A DNA stretch of 58,333 bases from Candidatus Gastranaerophilales bacterium (GCA_944326905.1 CALVFU010000006.1:1-58333), one strand, 5' to 3'. Numbered from the stretch's first letter, positions 17,512-26,642 are shown. Translations and numbers: made by a program. Notes: generated from the sequence alone by a model not told the origin.

Positions 17512-18543
17512 ATGAAAGTAAATCTTTTTAATGAAAATTTTTATAAAAACAGGTATTTACTTAAAGGATTAGAATTTGCAGCAAACAACGGCGCATTATT
17601 TGTAGCAGGCACAACGTTAACTCTTTCAACAATCATCCGCCCGCTATCTATATGGGCAACACCTAAAACCGATAAGGAGAATAAGAAGCTTGCATTAGTT
17701 AAGTCCTTAGCTTCGTCTGCCGGCGGATACCTGTTAATCATGGCAGCTTCTATTCCTATGGCAAGAAATGTTAAGAAGATAGATAAAAATCCCATAAAAT
17801 ATCTAACCCCACAGGCTATTGCAAGTCTCGGAAAGGGGGAGCCGAAAATTACTGATTCAAAAAATTATCAATTTGCAACACAGTTATTTAAGCTAGGCTT
17901 AGGAATTGCTATGGCCGTCCCTAAATCTGTTTTTACTAATTTATTAATTTCACCCTTTTTAACATTAAATAATAAAATGAAGCATAAAACAGATAACAAT
18001 ATTAATTCATCTGCGCACGCCGTATTTGCAAAAAAGGATGATAATACCTCATTTAAAGGGAAAGGCTCACCTGCTAATAGGGAGCCTTTTACAAAATTTA
18101 TAGCCGGAGTATTAAATCTTCCTTGTATTCAAAAATTTGCAGAACGGTTTAAAGATTCAAATTTTGCAATGCACATAATGGCAATTACAGATACGTTGTC
18201 AACATTAACTCTTGTTGGTCTGATAAATAAGAATAAACATTTGGATAAGGATAGGAAAAGAGTTTTAAACTATAATTCAATACTTGCTACAGGATTAAGT
18301 TTGGCGTGCAGCTATACGGCTGACGCCTCACTTGATGGAGTTACAGAAAAATTTATCAAACGCTTTAAAGAAATAAATAAAGATGCCCCAAAACTTGGAA
18401 AATATGTTGAAGGAATAAAAATAGCTAAACCTACATTTATTCTTGGAATTACTTATTATGCACTGATACCACTTTTATCAACCTTTTTAGCAGAGCGAAT
18501 TGATAATATAAGCCATCATAAAAGTGTAGATAAAACTATTTAA
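17512..18543 (+). CDS. Lineage-specific membrane protein of unknown function
   Basis: 343 residues, not recognised. Hydrophobic segments lie near 20-45, 62-82, 130-152, 225-242, 262-280 and 308-325. A polar stretch around 165-190 contains DNTSFKGKG, the same F-K-G-K motif found at the N-termini of other small proteins here. The family look (Ala/Leu-rich segments alternating with Lys/Asn-rich loops) resembles the products at 2957-3883 and 53116-54654. It is convergent with the AsmA-like gene (8-bp overlap) and appears to be transcribed without a leader. Confidence 0.7.
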   Translation: MKVNLFNENFYKNRYLLKGLEFAANNGALFVAGTTLTLSTIIRPLSIWATPKTDKENKKLALVKSLASSAGGYLLIMAASIPMARNVKKIDKNPIKYLTPQAIASLGKGEPKITDSKNYQFATQLFKLGLGIAMAVPKSVFTNLLISPFLTLNNKMKHKTDNNINSSAHAVFAKKDDNTSFKGKGSPANREPFTKFIAGVLNLPCIQKFAERFKDSNFAMHIMAITDTLSTLTLVGLINKNKHLDKDRKRVLNYNSILATGLSLACSYTADASLDGVTEKFIKRFKEINKDAPKLGKYVEGIKIAKPTFILGITYYALIPLLSTFLAERIDNISHHKSVDKTI

Positions 18544-21376
18544 TTTTTTTAAGAGATGATAAGAAGTTATTGTGTTCAACATCTCCATCGACAGTTGTTA
18601 GGAACACTTGGCAATCTTTTTCATCTGCATTTATATCAGGCAGCAGCTTTAGTTCTGCTGCATAATAATTTGCATCGCTATTGTGTGCGCCAAGGGAAAC
18701 TCTATTTGCAAGACTGTTTAATGAAATATTTCTTAAGAATCCGGCAACACCTTTGTTTCTGTTTGCAAATTTAGTATAAATTCTAAGAGAGGCATCTCTT
18801 GATATTAAATCAAACCGCCCCATAATCAAACAGGATAATTGTTCAGCTGATGATATTATTTCCATACGGTTTATAACATTATTTTTAATATTTAGAGTTC
18901 CAGAGATTTTAGCGAATCTGCCTTCAGGAATATTAACTAAATCAAGCACTGTTGACGGACTTACCATTGCCATAGGATTTCTGAATAGAGAAACAAAATT
19001 AAGGGCGTACTCTACAAGTCCTATTTTTTCAATTGTACCGTCAAAAATTGCGAATTTAATACTCCCATTTAGTGCTAGTGATTTATCAGTATTAATATCA
19101 ATAATTCCACTGGCCTTTCCTGTAATTTCACGTTTAAGATTTAGTAAAGCAGAGGCAACTTTATCTGAGTCTATATCTTTAGCTCCTAAAATAACTCTAA
19201 ATAAGCTGTTTGGTAAATCACAACGAACTTTGATTGATGAATGCCCGTCTGCGAAGTCAAATCGATTAGAATCAATTTTTAACTTGCCGTCTTTACTTAA
19301 AGAAGCAGATGCATGAAGATTTCCGAACTCAATATCTTTATACTTACCTTTAATTAAGTGGAAGCCGGCATGTTCTATTGCTATAATACCAGGAATAAAT
19401 GTCTGAACGTTATCTTCTGCAATGTCTGCTTCTTCTAACTCTGCTTCAGAGCCGCTTTCTGCCGCTTTCATAAAGTTTTCTTGTGCTTTTTGTTCTTCTG
19501 CGCTTACATCTTCTGATTTTGCTGTTGCAGGCTGAGGTGCAGCAACTGAGGCCATCATACGTTCTATATCAACATTATCAATAGTAAAGTCTATATCTTT
19601 TATGATTATAGGCAGTACCATTTTGTTAATCATTGTCCCTGTAAGTTTATATTCGGAGCGTTTGTATTTTCCGCTGGAATTTAAATTCAATGTTCCGTTT
19701 GTTGTAGAGAAACATCCCTCTCTTATGAATAATCTTTGAGATGGAACAAATACTTTATCTGCCCGTAATGTTCCTTTTAATACAGGAACATTACCTGTAT
19801 TAATCCATTCCATGTTTCCAGATATTAAACCTTTCCTAAAAAGCTTTTGTCCGATAAGCACATTTAAAAACTCGCTTGGAAGCGGTTTAGGCACGTCAAA
19901 TCCTAGATTTAGTATATTGTTGTTATCAGCAATATCTAGGTTTCCTGAAATTGTAAGTATTGGTTCTGCTTTGCTCCCTTTATTGAGTTCTTTAGCAATA
20001 AAATACTTAATTGTTTCAATATTAAGGATATTACCTTTAAGATGTATATCTGCCGTTATTGCACGGTCGTAATTCTTTGGACTTAAAGAAGCTCCTTCAA
20101 TAAGTATATCATTACCAGCTGCTAGTTTTGCCATATAGACAACATCTACATTGTTGTTTTTTGAAAATACTTTGATTAATGTTCCTGCCGGTTTATCTCC
20201 TGTCATTGTAATTGAGCAGCCGGCAAGCTTCGACAGATATTTTCTTGTAAAATCGTCTGTCATGATTGTCTTAATATCTATTTTAGTATCAACAGATTTA
20301 TAGTAGTCAGTTACTGCACCTGAAAGTGTTAAGCTGTTTTTCTTGTTATTCGCGTAGTATCCGCTAAAATCAGAGAGTGTAATTAAATCAGGGTTAATAT
20401 TGATATTACCGCCTGTTACTTTTACAGGTATATCAGCTAACGAGCGGAGATTAAAAGTTGATTCTTTTACTTTTATATCGCCGTTTAAGCCCCTTTTTGT
20501 ATAAAGAAGTTTAAAATCAATGTTTCCCTTTAAATTTTTTGTTTCGGCAATTATGTCGCTGCCATTATTTATAAATATATTTGAGCCTAAGAGATTAGCT
20601 CCGTCTTCTAAACGAAAATCTTTAGATTCAAGAACTATTGCATATTTATTCTCCGAAGCCATTGATTTAATAATTATTTTAGATTTGTTTATATTTAATG
20701 GGCATTCTTCTATTATTAACCTTTTTTTATCAGTGTAGAATTTATTATTATCATTCAGTGATATTTTCAAATCTCTGCCATTTTTAGAAATTACTGTGTC
20801 AATAACAAATCGCACATATTTGGGATTTCTCTTTTCTTCAATAAGCATATGTTTACCATTTAAGGTGAGCTTTGTATCTTCAGATAGTGAAGCAAGAATT
20901 TTACAGTTATTTATATATAATTTTGAGTTAAAAATATCAAACTTAGTAGAAATAGGTTTATGTTCTGTCTTTTTTTCAGATGCAGGCATTAATGCTGTAA
21001 TTTTATCTACGTCAACAAATAAATCATCAACTCCAAACTTTTTTAGCGTTATTTCGTTTTTTAAGATTTTTGCAAATGAAAGCTCTGTTTGAAAATCTTT
21101 AATGACTAATAAGTTTTCGTTCTCTTTTCTTAGTGTAATTTTGTCAACATCAAGAGAAAACGCAGGCCTAAAACCTGTTTTTAAAATTGCGTTATCTATT
21201 GTTAATTCAGCCCCTGTAGTTTTAATTACTTGTTCTTCTATAAAGTTTGTAACGGTTTTGCTTGAAACAACTTTAGGAAGAACAAGCGCATAAAATATTA
21301 TTGCTAAAAGAATTAAAATACCAATAATTACTGCTAATCTTATGCAAACGTTTTTAACGGGTTTAAAACTTTTCAT
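18536..21376 (-). CDS. AsmA-like inner-membrane-anchored protein
   Basis: 946 residues from MKSFKPV (21376). An ATG four codons upstream abuts the GAGGA element too closely, so the later start is preferred. One N-terminal membrane helix (about 14-36) is followed by a long beta-rich periplasmic region. VTNFIEEQVIKTTGAELTIDNA and RPAFSLDVDKITL match the AsmA N-terminal domain. Near the C-terminus (about 770-850), GIIDINTDKSLALNGSIKF and IPEGRFAKISGTLNIKNN fit the AsmA/YhdP C-terminal pattern. A low-complexity Glu/Ala stretch lies near 625-665. AsmA-family proteins are thought to bridge the periplasm for lipid transport. It is divergent from the WG-repeat gene. Confidence 0.8.
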   Translation of the reverse strand: MKSFKPVKNVCIRLAVIIGILILLAIIFYALVLPKVVSSKTVTNFIEEQVIKTTGAELTIDNAILKTGFRPAFSLDVDKITLRKENENLLVIKDFQTELSFAKILKNEITLKKFGVDDLFVDVDKITALMPASEKKTEHKPISTKFDIFNSKLYINNCKILASLSEDTKLTLNGKHMLIEEKRNPKYVRFVIDTVISKNGRDLKISLNDNNKFYTDKKRLIIEECPLNINKSKIIIKSMASENKYAIVLESKDFRLEDGANLLGSNIFINNGSDIIAETKNLKGNIDFKLLYTKRGLNGDIKVKESTFNLRSLADIPVKVTGGNININPDLITLSDFSGYYANNKKNSLTLSGAVTDYYKSVDTKIDIKTIMTDDFTRKYLSKLAGCSITMTGDKPAGTLIKVFSKNNNVDVVYMAKLAAGNDILIEGASLSPKNYDRAITADIHLKGNILNIETIKYFIAKELNKGSKAEPILTISGNLDIADNNNILNLGFDVPKPLPSEFLNVLIGQKLFRKGLISGNMEWINTGNVPVLKGTLRADKVFVPSQRLFIREGCFSTTNGTLNLNSSGKYKRSEYKLTGTMINKMVLPIIIKDIDFTIDNVDIERMMASVAAPQPATAKSEDVSAEEQKAQENFMKAAESGSEAELEEADIAEDNVQTFIPGIIAIEHAGFHLIKGKYKDIEFGNLHASASLSKDGKLKIDSNRFDFADGHSSIKVRCDLPNSLFRVILGAKDIDSDKVASALLNLKREITGKASGIIDINTDKSLALNGSIKFAIFDGTIEKIGLVEYALNFVSLFRNPMAMVSPSTVLDLVNIPEGRFAKISGTLNIKNNVINRMEIISSAEQLSCLIMGRFDLISRDASLRIYTKFANRNKGVAGFLRNISLNSLANRVSLGAHNSDANYYAAELKLLPDINADEKDCQVFLTTVDGDVEHNNFLSSLKKIK

Positions 21377-21404
21377 ATAAGCAAACATCCTCTTCTAGAA
21401 AAAA

Positions 21405-21435
21405 ATTATAGCATAAAAAAATTTTATGCTATCAT
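21405..21435. promoter_or_regulatory. Back-to-back extended -10 promoters in one palindrome
   Basis: TAGCATAAAA, AAA, TTTTATGCTA (21409-21431) is a perfect 10-bp inverted repeat. Read leftward it supplies TGC-TATAAT for the AsmA-like gene. Read rightward it supplies TGC-TATCAT, ending 6 nt before the ATG of the WG-repeat gene. The two transcripts would start from a single shared element. Confidence 0.5.
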
Positions 21436-21441
21436 GCAGGT

Positions 21442-22338
21442 ATGAACAAATTTTTTTGTAGAGCTTTATTAATAATGTTACTTATTACAGGGTATACTGT
21501 TGCTGCTGATACTCAGGTTTTTAATGAGGATGGTAAATTTGGGCTAAAGGATGCAAAAGGAAATGTTATTGCAAAGCCTATCTATAAAAAACTTATCGCC
21601 CTTGGCGACAGTTCTTATATTGCACTTAAAGGCAGCAAATATGGTATTGTCTCAAAAAGCGGAGATGTAATTCTTGATTATAAATACTCTCACGCAGCGA
21701 GAATTTTAGGTAAGTTTGTAAAATTCGGCAATTATAAAGGCTATGGTTTGTATAATGAGCATGGTGAAGTAATTATTCCTCAAGAACAGGATTCAATTGA
21801 TATTTTATTTGGCGGAATGTTTTTAGTCAGCAAAAATTATAAATACGGTCTTGTTGATTTTGACGGAAATGTTGTTCTTGATTACGTATGTGATGATATA
21901 TATATGCCTAAGCCAAATATTATGCGGGTAAAATATAACGGCGAGTGGTATGAAATAGAACAAGTATCAGCTCAATCGCTTACACTGCCTAAAGATATTC
22001 AAGATGTGAGAACAAGTAGTGAATTTAAAATAACAAAGCTTGTGACAAGCCCCGGAGCGGCTTCTAAGTATTCGGTTGTAACTATTACAGATTACTTCTT
22101 AAAAATTCTATCTTCGATATCTCCAGCGTACGAAGCAACAATAGATGAATTAATGCTTTCTCAAGGAGCAGAGGCTGTTTCGATTTTTATGAAAGTAAGC
22201 TGGCTGCCAAAATTTCCATTTGTTTATGCAAAAAATTATTATAAATCTTTTAGAAATCCAAACAGCGGACCTCTGTCCGGGCTTAAAGAAAATATAATGC
22301 GAGAATTGCAAGAAGCTCCTGGCGAAGAAACAAAGTAA
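21442..22338 (+). CDS. Secreted WG-repeat protein
   Basis: 298 residues. The signal peptide spans about 1-22 (ALLIMLLITGYTVAADTQ). Four to five WG/KWG-type repeats follow at about 25-170: GKFGLKDAKGNVI, SKYGIVSKSGDVI, KGYGLYNEHGEVI and YKYGLVDFDGNVV, each with the aromatic-G-L/I...D/S-x-x-G-x-V/I pattern and mostly Tyr/Phe in place of Trp. The C-terminal 120 residues are unlike the repeats. The function of WG repeats is unknown; they form beta structures in exported proteins. Translation probably begins at the transcript's first base. Confidence 0.8.
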   Translation: MNKFFCRALLIMLLITGYTVAADTQVFNEDGKFGLKDAKGNVIAKPIYKKLIALGDSSYIALKGSKYGIVSKSGDVILDYKYSHAARILGKFVKFGNYKGYGLYNEHGEVIIPQEQDSIDILFGGMFLVSKNYKYGLVDFDGNVVLDYVCDDIYMPKPNIMRVKYNGEWYEIEQVSAQSLTLPKDIQDVRTSSEFKITKLVTSPGAASKYSVVTITDYFLKILSSISPAYEATIDELMLSQGAEAVSIFMKVSWLPKFPFVYAKNYYKSFRNPNSGPLSGLKENIMRELQEAPGEETK

Positions 22339-22391
22339 AGTTTATAAACCGCTTTAAGCTGGAAATAACAGCTGTTTTATAAAATTATTAT

Positions 22392-22420
22392 TTGCTGAAA
22401 ATTCAAAATTATGATAAAAT
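22392..22420 (+). promoter_or_regulatory. Promoter giving a leaderless transcript for the DUF1653 gene
   Basis: TTGCTG (22392-22397), 17 bp, TGA-extended TAAAAT (22415-22420), six bases, ATG at 22427. There is no Shine-Dalgarno sequence. Confidence 0.5.
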
Positions 22421-22426
22421 AGCATT

Positions 22427-22630
22427 ATGGTTGAATTAAATAAACGTTATAAACATTTTAAAGGTACAGAGTATGTTCCTCTGTTTTTTGCAAAAGATTC
22501 TGAAACATTAGAAACTTTAGTTATTTATCAAAACCCTGAAAATTATGAAATATGGGCAAGACCAGAAAAAATGTGGGATGATGTTATAGATGATAATGGT
22601 ACTAAACGTTTTACCTTGGTTGAAGGATAA
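22427..22630 (+). CDS. DUF1653 domain protein
   Basis: 67 residues, the whole being one DUF1653 domain: YKHFKGTEYVPLFFAKDSET, then LVIYQNPENYEIWARPEKMWDDVI and a closing RF. The family is a small beta-barrel protein of unknown function. The following 50-residue gene starts at its stop codon (TAATG overlap), so the two are translated together. Confidence 0.85.
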   Translation: MVELNKRYKHFKGTEYVPLFFAKDSETLETLVIYQNPENYEIWARPEKMWDDVIDDNGTKRFTLVEG

Positions 22631-22782
22631 TGCTAACCAAAGAAGTTAATGACTGGTTAAGAAAAACGGAACGGGGACAGTATTCGTATGATGCTGCGAT
22701 GCAGGAATTTGTAAGAATATCTAAGTATTTAACCAAAGAAGAAGCCAAACAAGTTTTAGACCGATTAAAAAAAGCTCTGTAA
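22630..22782 (+). CDS. 50-residue helical protein, coupled to the DUF1653 gene
   Basis: The ORF begins at the ATG that overlaps the DUF1653 stop codon by one base and encodes 50 residues (MLTKEVNDWLRKTERGQY to VLDRLKKAL), charged and largely helical. No known family. Support for it being real: translational coupling, continuous codon use like its neighbours, and a terminator whose stem begins in its last codons. It may be a partner of the DUF1653 protein. Confidence 0.65.
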   Translation: MLTKEVNDWLRKTERGQYSYDAAMQEFVRISKYLTKEEAKQVLDRLKKAL

Positions 22783-22800
22783 TTTTGACAGAGCTTTTTT
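22769..22800 (+). terminator. Rho-independent terminator overlapping a stop codon
   Basis: AAAGCTCTGT, seven bases, ACAGAGCTTT, then a T-run. The 5' arm encodes the final residues of the 50-residue ORF. Confidence 0.85.
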
Positions 22801-22819
22801 AGTCTATACCAAATGTATT

Positions 22820-23548
22820 TTATTTTACGTAAAATACAACGTTTGCAACTGCTGTAACTTTTTTATCAATTGTGGAAGTGTCGTTTATTCCCATATCTGA
22901 AACATTTGTTGAATCGACAGGTGTAATTTGGAATACACCCATTTTTACTGATTTTATTTTACCGACATTGTTGTTAGTTGCTTTAAGCATTGCTTTTGCA
23001 CGAGCCTTCGCATCTTTTGTAGCATTCTCAAGAAGTTCTATTTTTAATGCTCCTAAATCTGAGTAATAAAATTGCGGTTCATTTACATTTAAATCAATAC
23101 CTTTATTAAGCAAAGTCTGAATATCATTTGCTATTTCTTTAATCTTTTCAACATCTTTTGATTTTATTTGTACTCCTTGAGTAAGATTATAATGATCAAT
23201 TATGTTGGTCATGCGCCCTTCCGGGTTATATTTGTATGTATAATAACCATTGATGGCTTTGTATTCAATATCGCCATCAGGTATTCCTGCTTTTGTTAAA
23301 TATTCATTAACAACCGGGTACTGTTTAGTAATTTTATTGTATGCTTCTGACTTATTTGGAGCAGTAGTATTAATATAAAACCATAAACTGCCTGAATCAG
23401 ATTTAACTACTTTATAAGATGAACCAGTTACTGTGATACCATCATTTCTGACAAGTTTAGAGGCGGCAAAACAAGCTGCTACAATAAACGCAAGCGAAAT
23501 AATTAATGCAGATATTACAATTTGAAATTTTTCGATTTTTTCAAACAT
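22820..23548 (-). CDS. SIMPL (DUF541) domain protein, membrane-anchored
   Basis: 242 residues from the ATG at 23548, set by AAAGGAG 6 nt upstream; the frame is open further upstream but lacks a site. The N-terminal membrane helix or uncleaved signal lies at about 8-30. A SIMPL/DUF541 domain follows (GITVTGSSYKVVKSDSGS, KIKEIANDIQTLLNKGI, then A-x-x-x-DAKARAKAML). Such proteins lie in the periplasm or at the membrane and are of unclear function. It stands alone between convergent and divergent neighbours. Confidence 0.85.
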   Translation of the reverse strand: MFEKIEKFQIVISALIISLAFIVAACFAASKLVRNDGITVTGSSYKVVKSDSGSLWFYINTTAPNKSEAYNKITKQYPVVNEYLTKAGIPDGDIEYKAINGYYTYKYNPEGRMTNIIDHYNLTQGVQIKSKDVEKIKEIANDIQTLLNKGIDLNVNEPQFYYSDLGALKIELLENATKDAKARAKAMLKATNNNVGKIKSVKMGVFQITPVDSTNVSDMGINDTSTIDKKVTAVANVVFYVK

Positions 23549-23656
23549 ATAAAACTCCTTTCTTTCAATGCGATTATACCAAAAAGGATATAAAAAAAAC
23601 AATATTTTATGCTAAAGTAGATTAGGTTAATTAATTGCTAAAAAGGAGAAAAGCTT

Positions 23657-23998
23657 ATGTATTTGTTTGTTCAATTAGTATGTTATGCTCTTGCAATACT
23701 ATTTACTGCTTGGATCATCCCCGGAATAGAAGTCGATAATATTATATCGGCAGCGCTGCTTGCAATAGTTATAGGGCTTATTAATCTTACAATTAAACCG
23801 ATACTTATGATCGTTACATTACCCGTAAATATTTTGACTTTTGGACTTCTTACATTTGTGATTAATGCGCTTCTGCTGATGTTTGCAGGAGCTATAGTTC
23901 CTGGAGTAGATGTAGATGGCTTTTGGTGGGCGTTGCTCGGCTCTATATTAATATCTATTCTGTTTACGGGAGTTGCAAGGTTTACACGTTATTACTAA
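23657..23998 (+). CDS. Four-helix membrane protein, phage-holin superfamily IV type (PF04020)
   Basis: 113 residues with four membrane segments. The family signature is clear: AWIIPGIEVDNIISAALLAI, LINLTIKPIL, LPVNILTFGLLTFVINALLLM, then VPGVDVDGFWWALLGSI. The family name mentions holins but it is a widespread chromosomal membrane protein, and nothing here suggests a prophage. AAAAGGAG precedes the ATG. Its 3' end overlaps the convergent 23982-24284 gene by 17 bp. Confidence 0.88.
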   Translation: MYLFVQLVCYALAILFTAWIIPGIEVDNIISAALLAIVIGLINLTIKPILMIVTLPVNILTFGLLTFVINALLLMFAGAIVPGVDVDGFWWALLGSILISILFTGVARFTRYY

Positions 23999-24284
23999 GC
24001 CTTGTTTGTTTTCTGTACTGGTATTTTTTTGTTTCTGCAATACCAAGATGCAGAAGAGAAAGAATACCAGCTGTGTAAGCTAAATATTTGTGAGCCTTAA
24101 ATTTCTTAAAACCGGCTGTAATGCCGCTTGCTATTCCGGCTGCTAAGGCTCCGTAGCCAGTGTATGATACATAATTAATACTTTTTTTACTGTTGTGCGG
24201 CACCGCATTTTTTTGTGCCGTAAAGGCTCGTTGCGTGTGGTTAATACTTTTTATTGATGTTTGTGATATTGGTGATACGTTCAT
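23982..24284 (-). CDS. Small membrane protein with lineage-type N-terminal leader
   Basis: 100 residues from the ATG at 24284, set by TTTAGGAG 7 nt upstream. A polar leader (MNVSPISQTSIKS...RAFTAQ) precedes two hydrophobic segments (about 40-58 and 68-82), with a basic C-terminus. There is no known family. It is the second gene of a two-gene unit; the upstream gene ends 8 bp before this start. Confidence 0.65.
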   Translation of the reverse strand: MNVSPISQTSIKSINHTQRAFTAQKNAVPHNSKKSINYVSYTGYGALAAGIASGITAGFKKFKAHKYLAYTAGILSLLHLGIAETKKYQYRKQTRLSNNV

Positions 24285-24292
24285 AAATACTC

Positions 24293-24484
24293 CTAAATAA
24301 AACCAAGCAATGAAAATGTTATACAAACTGCAGCTATAAATAATATAATTAAACCAGAAAAGACCGCAATTATACGCCCATATTTCTTGTATAAATTGAT
24401 ATTAAATATTAAATTAATAAAAATAAGAACTAAATTTGTTACTATTAAAAACGAAAATAGAAGAAATACAGCTTTTATTAACAT
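24293..24484 (-). CDS. Small two-helix membrane protein
   Basis: 63 residues from the ATG at 24484, with GAAAGGA 6 nt upstream; a TTG two codons earlier is less likely. Almost the whole protein is two hydrophobic helices (about 4-27 and 36-60) joined by a short basic loop (NLYKKYGR). No family recognised. It is the first gene of a unit with the 23982-24284 protein. Confidence 0.6.
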   Translation of the reverse strand: MLIKAVFLLFSFLIVTNLVLIFINLIFNINLYKKYGRIIAVFSGLIILFIAAVCITFSLLGFI

Positions 24485-24591
24485 TATCAATCCTTTCTTA
24501 TATATATAATACTTGAAAATTATTAAACTGCAAAATTGGGAGTTTTACATCACAATATACACTAGAAAGGTTAAATTTGCTCTCTGAAAAA

Positions 24592-25581
24592 CTAGTTAGG
24601 AATGACAACATCTTTATCTCTTAATAACTTTTGGTGGGAATTTGTATATAACTCCTTTTCAAAAAAATTACATATAATTTTTTCTAAATGAATATCAAAA
24701 AATGCATTATTTTCCCTTATAAAGTAACATGGACTTGTCACGTTTATTTCAAGAATCCTGCCGTCAATTACATCTAGCCCCGCCATATAAAGACCTTCAT
24801 CATTTAAAACTTTGGCAATTTTTTTAAAGTTTCTTTTTTCTTCTGAACTTAATATTCCTTTAGTAATATATTTATCATTATGAGTATTAAATTTAAAATC
24901 ATCGGATGTGGGATGCTTTACAATACAATAGTCAAGGACTTTATCGCCTAATATAAGAACCCGCTTATCACCGTATATCCCGGCTGATAAGTATTTTTGA
25001 ACCATCACATAAGAACTTTCGTTTGAAGTCATTGTATTTATTATACTTCTTGTATTCATATCTCCTTGTTTTAAATACATTACACCAGCTCCAAAACAGT
25101 TATTCAGCGGCTTTATTATTATCTCATTTTGTACAGCCAAAAACTCTTCTATTTCTTGAAGAGATGATGTAACTATCGTCTCCGGCATATATTCCTTAAA
25201 CCTCAGGGCGTGTAGTTTTTCATTAAAATTTCTGATTGCCGAAGGTTTATTTATGACAAACGTATTTTTTACAAAATCAAAAATATATGTTGCATTTATA
25301 TAATTACTATCAACCGGCGGATCAGGGCGGAAAAATATCATATCAAATTCATCTATCAATTGAGTATCAAGTTTTTTGTCATAGGTAATATTTTCATCAT
25401 CAATATACGCTTTATTACAAACAGCATAGGCAGTATCACCAATCAATGACAACTTATCAATCGTTGTTATATATACATCGTGAGCCCTGGAATACTCCTT
25501 TACCAACCAGAAATTTGTTACTAAATCATTAAACTCAAAGTATTTATACTCTATCTTATCTATTACAAATAATATTCTCAT
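24592..25581 (-). CDS. gshB: Glutathione synthetase
   Basis: 329 residues, near the usual 315-330. It joins gamma-glutamylcysteine and glycine using ATP. Family signatures: the opening RILFVIDKIEYKYFEFN, FFRPDPPVDSNYI (substrate region), NKPSAIRNFNEKLHAL, the ATP-grasp KPLNNCFGAGVMYL, and the metal-binding GLDVIDGRILEINVTSP. GAGGG precedes the ATG. No gshA is in the window. It gives glyoxalase I (2082-2465) its cofactor. Confidence 0.9.
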   Translation of the reverse strand: MRILFVIDKIEYKYFEFNDLVTNFWLVKEYSRAHDVYITTIDKLSLIGDTAYAVCNKAYIDDENITYDKKLDTQLIDEFDMIFFRPDPPVDSNYINATYIFDFVKNTFVINKPSAIRNFNEKLHALRFKEYMPETIVTSSLQEIEEFLAVQNEIIIKPLNNCFGAGVMYLKQGDMNTRSIINTMTSNESSYVMVQKYLSAGIYGDKRVLILGDKVLDYCIVKHPTSDDFKFNTHNDKYITKGILSSEEKRNFKKIAKVLNDEGLYMAGLDVIDGRILEINVTSPCYFIRENNAFFDIHLEKIICNFFEKELYTNSHQKLLRDKDVVIPN

Positions 25582-25661
25582 AATACCCTCATATAGTACA
25601 AATTTAACTCCGAAGAGTTAAATTTGCAACTAAATTATGGGTTTATCATCATCTTTACATA

Positions 25662-26642
25662 TTAACCGTTAAATACTTTATAAGTTCTGTCAATGTTATC
25701 TGTTAATACCTTTTGTACCGCTTCAATTTCTGTAGTAATTGTTGTTCTTTCTGTGTCTAATTGTTCAAGTTGAAGTTCAAGTTTCTTATCTTGAAGTTGA
25801 ATAATTGAAATCTTAGCATTAACTTCGGCAACATATTGGTTGTATTGATATTTTTCATATTCGTATTGATTATATGCATCTTCGTATGCGGTATCATCCG
25901 TTACTGTTTCTGATGTAAGAACATATTCTTGATTATCAATAATAACAGATGTCATTCTTCCGTTATTATCAAAAATAACCATTCCATTTTCTGCAGTTAA
26001 AGGTTCACTTGTGCTTACTGTTCCTTGTGCCCAGACGTTTGCGGGAGCAGATTCATTTGCTGACACTGCAATTGCTTCAACATCTTCTTTGGTAATAAAT
26101 CTGTATATATCAACACCTTTATCATCTTGAGTAACATATACATAATAATCAGACATATCTATTCCAGGAGTATTGTTAAACATTTGTTGGAACAATTCTT
26201 CACCTGTTTTCCCGTTATGTACAAAGTTAGTATTTACTTCATACAATTGTGAGCCGTTTGCAAGCCATTCAGTTGCGTCTCCAGAAACACTGCTGTCAGG
26301 ATTTGTACCCTTTCTGATTGTTGCATTCGTATTTGTATTAACAAGTCCTACAAGGTTACCGCTCTTTATATAGTTAATTGTATAAGTGTTATTATCCATA
26401 TTCGGATATACAGAATCTATTTTATAATCGTATGAACCTTGTGTAAAAGTATAAACTGTTTTTGTATAATCTGTTTTAGAAGGAGGAGTAGGAACAGTCA
26501 TACCTAATAGAGAGTTATACGCTTGAGAAGATTCGTTAGATAACAAAGTTCTTTGTTGGTTGATTTGCTGTCCTTGAAACTCTGTGTTGTTCAATCTCGC
26601 TGTTAATTGTAAAAATCTTGCTTGTGATGATGCCATTCCCAT
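25662..26642 (-). CDS. Unrecognised protein with helical N- and C-termini
   Basis: 326 residues. The N-terminus MGMASSQARFLQLTARLNN followed by Gln/Asn-rich sequence (EFQGQQINQQRTLL) looks helical. A central region (about 55-235) is beta-like with many Thr, Asn and Tyr. The C-terminal 80 residues (from DAYNQYEYEKYQYNQYV) form a clear coiled coil. N- and C-terminal helices around a variable middle is the arrangement of flagellin-, hook-associated- or needle-type exported proteins, but no such family is recognised here. It has no signal peptide and stands alone. Confidence 0.65.
   Translation of the reverse strand: MGMASSQARFLQLTARLNNTEFQGQQINQQRTLLSNESSQAYNSLLGMTVPTPPSKTDYTKTVYTFTQGSYDYKIDSVYPNMDNNTYTINYIKSGNLVGLVNTNTNATIRKGTNPDSSVSGDATEWLANGSQLYEVNTNFVHNGKTGEELFQQMFNNTPGIDMSDYYVYVTQDDKGVDIYRFITKEDVEAIAVSANESAPANVWAQGTVSTSEPLTAENGMVIFDNNGRMTSVIIDNQEYVLTSETVTDDTAYEDAYNQYEYEKYQYNQYVAEVNAKISIIQLQDKKLELQLEQLDTERTTITTEIEAVQKVLTDNIDRTYKVFNG

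Noticed and set aside
23657..23998. Holin-like gene as a sign of prophage.
   Set aside because: It is the chromosomal four-helix PF04020 family. No phage structural, integrase or lysis genes are nearby.
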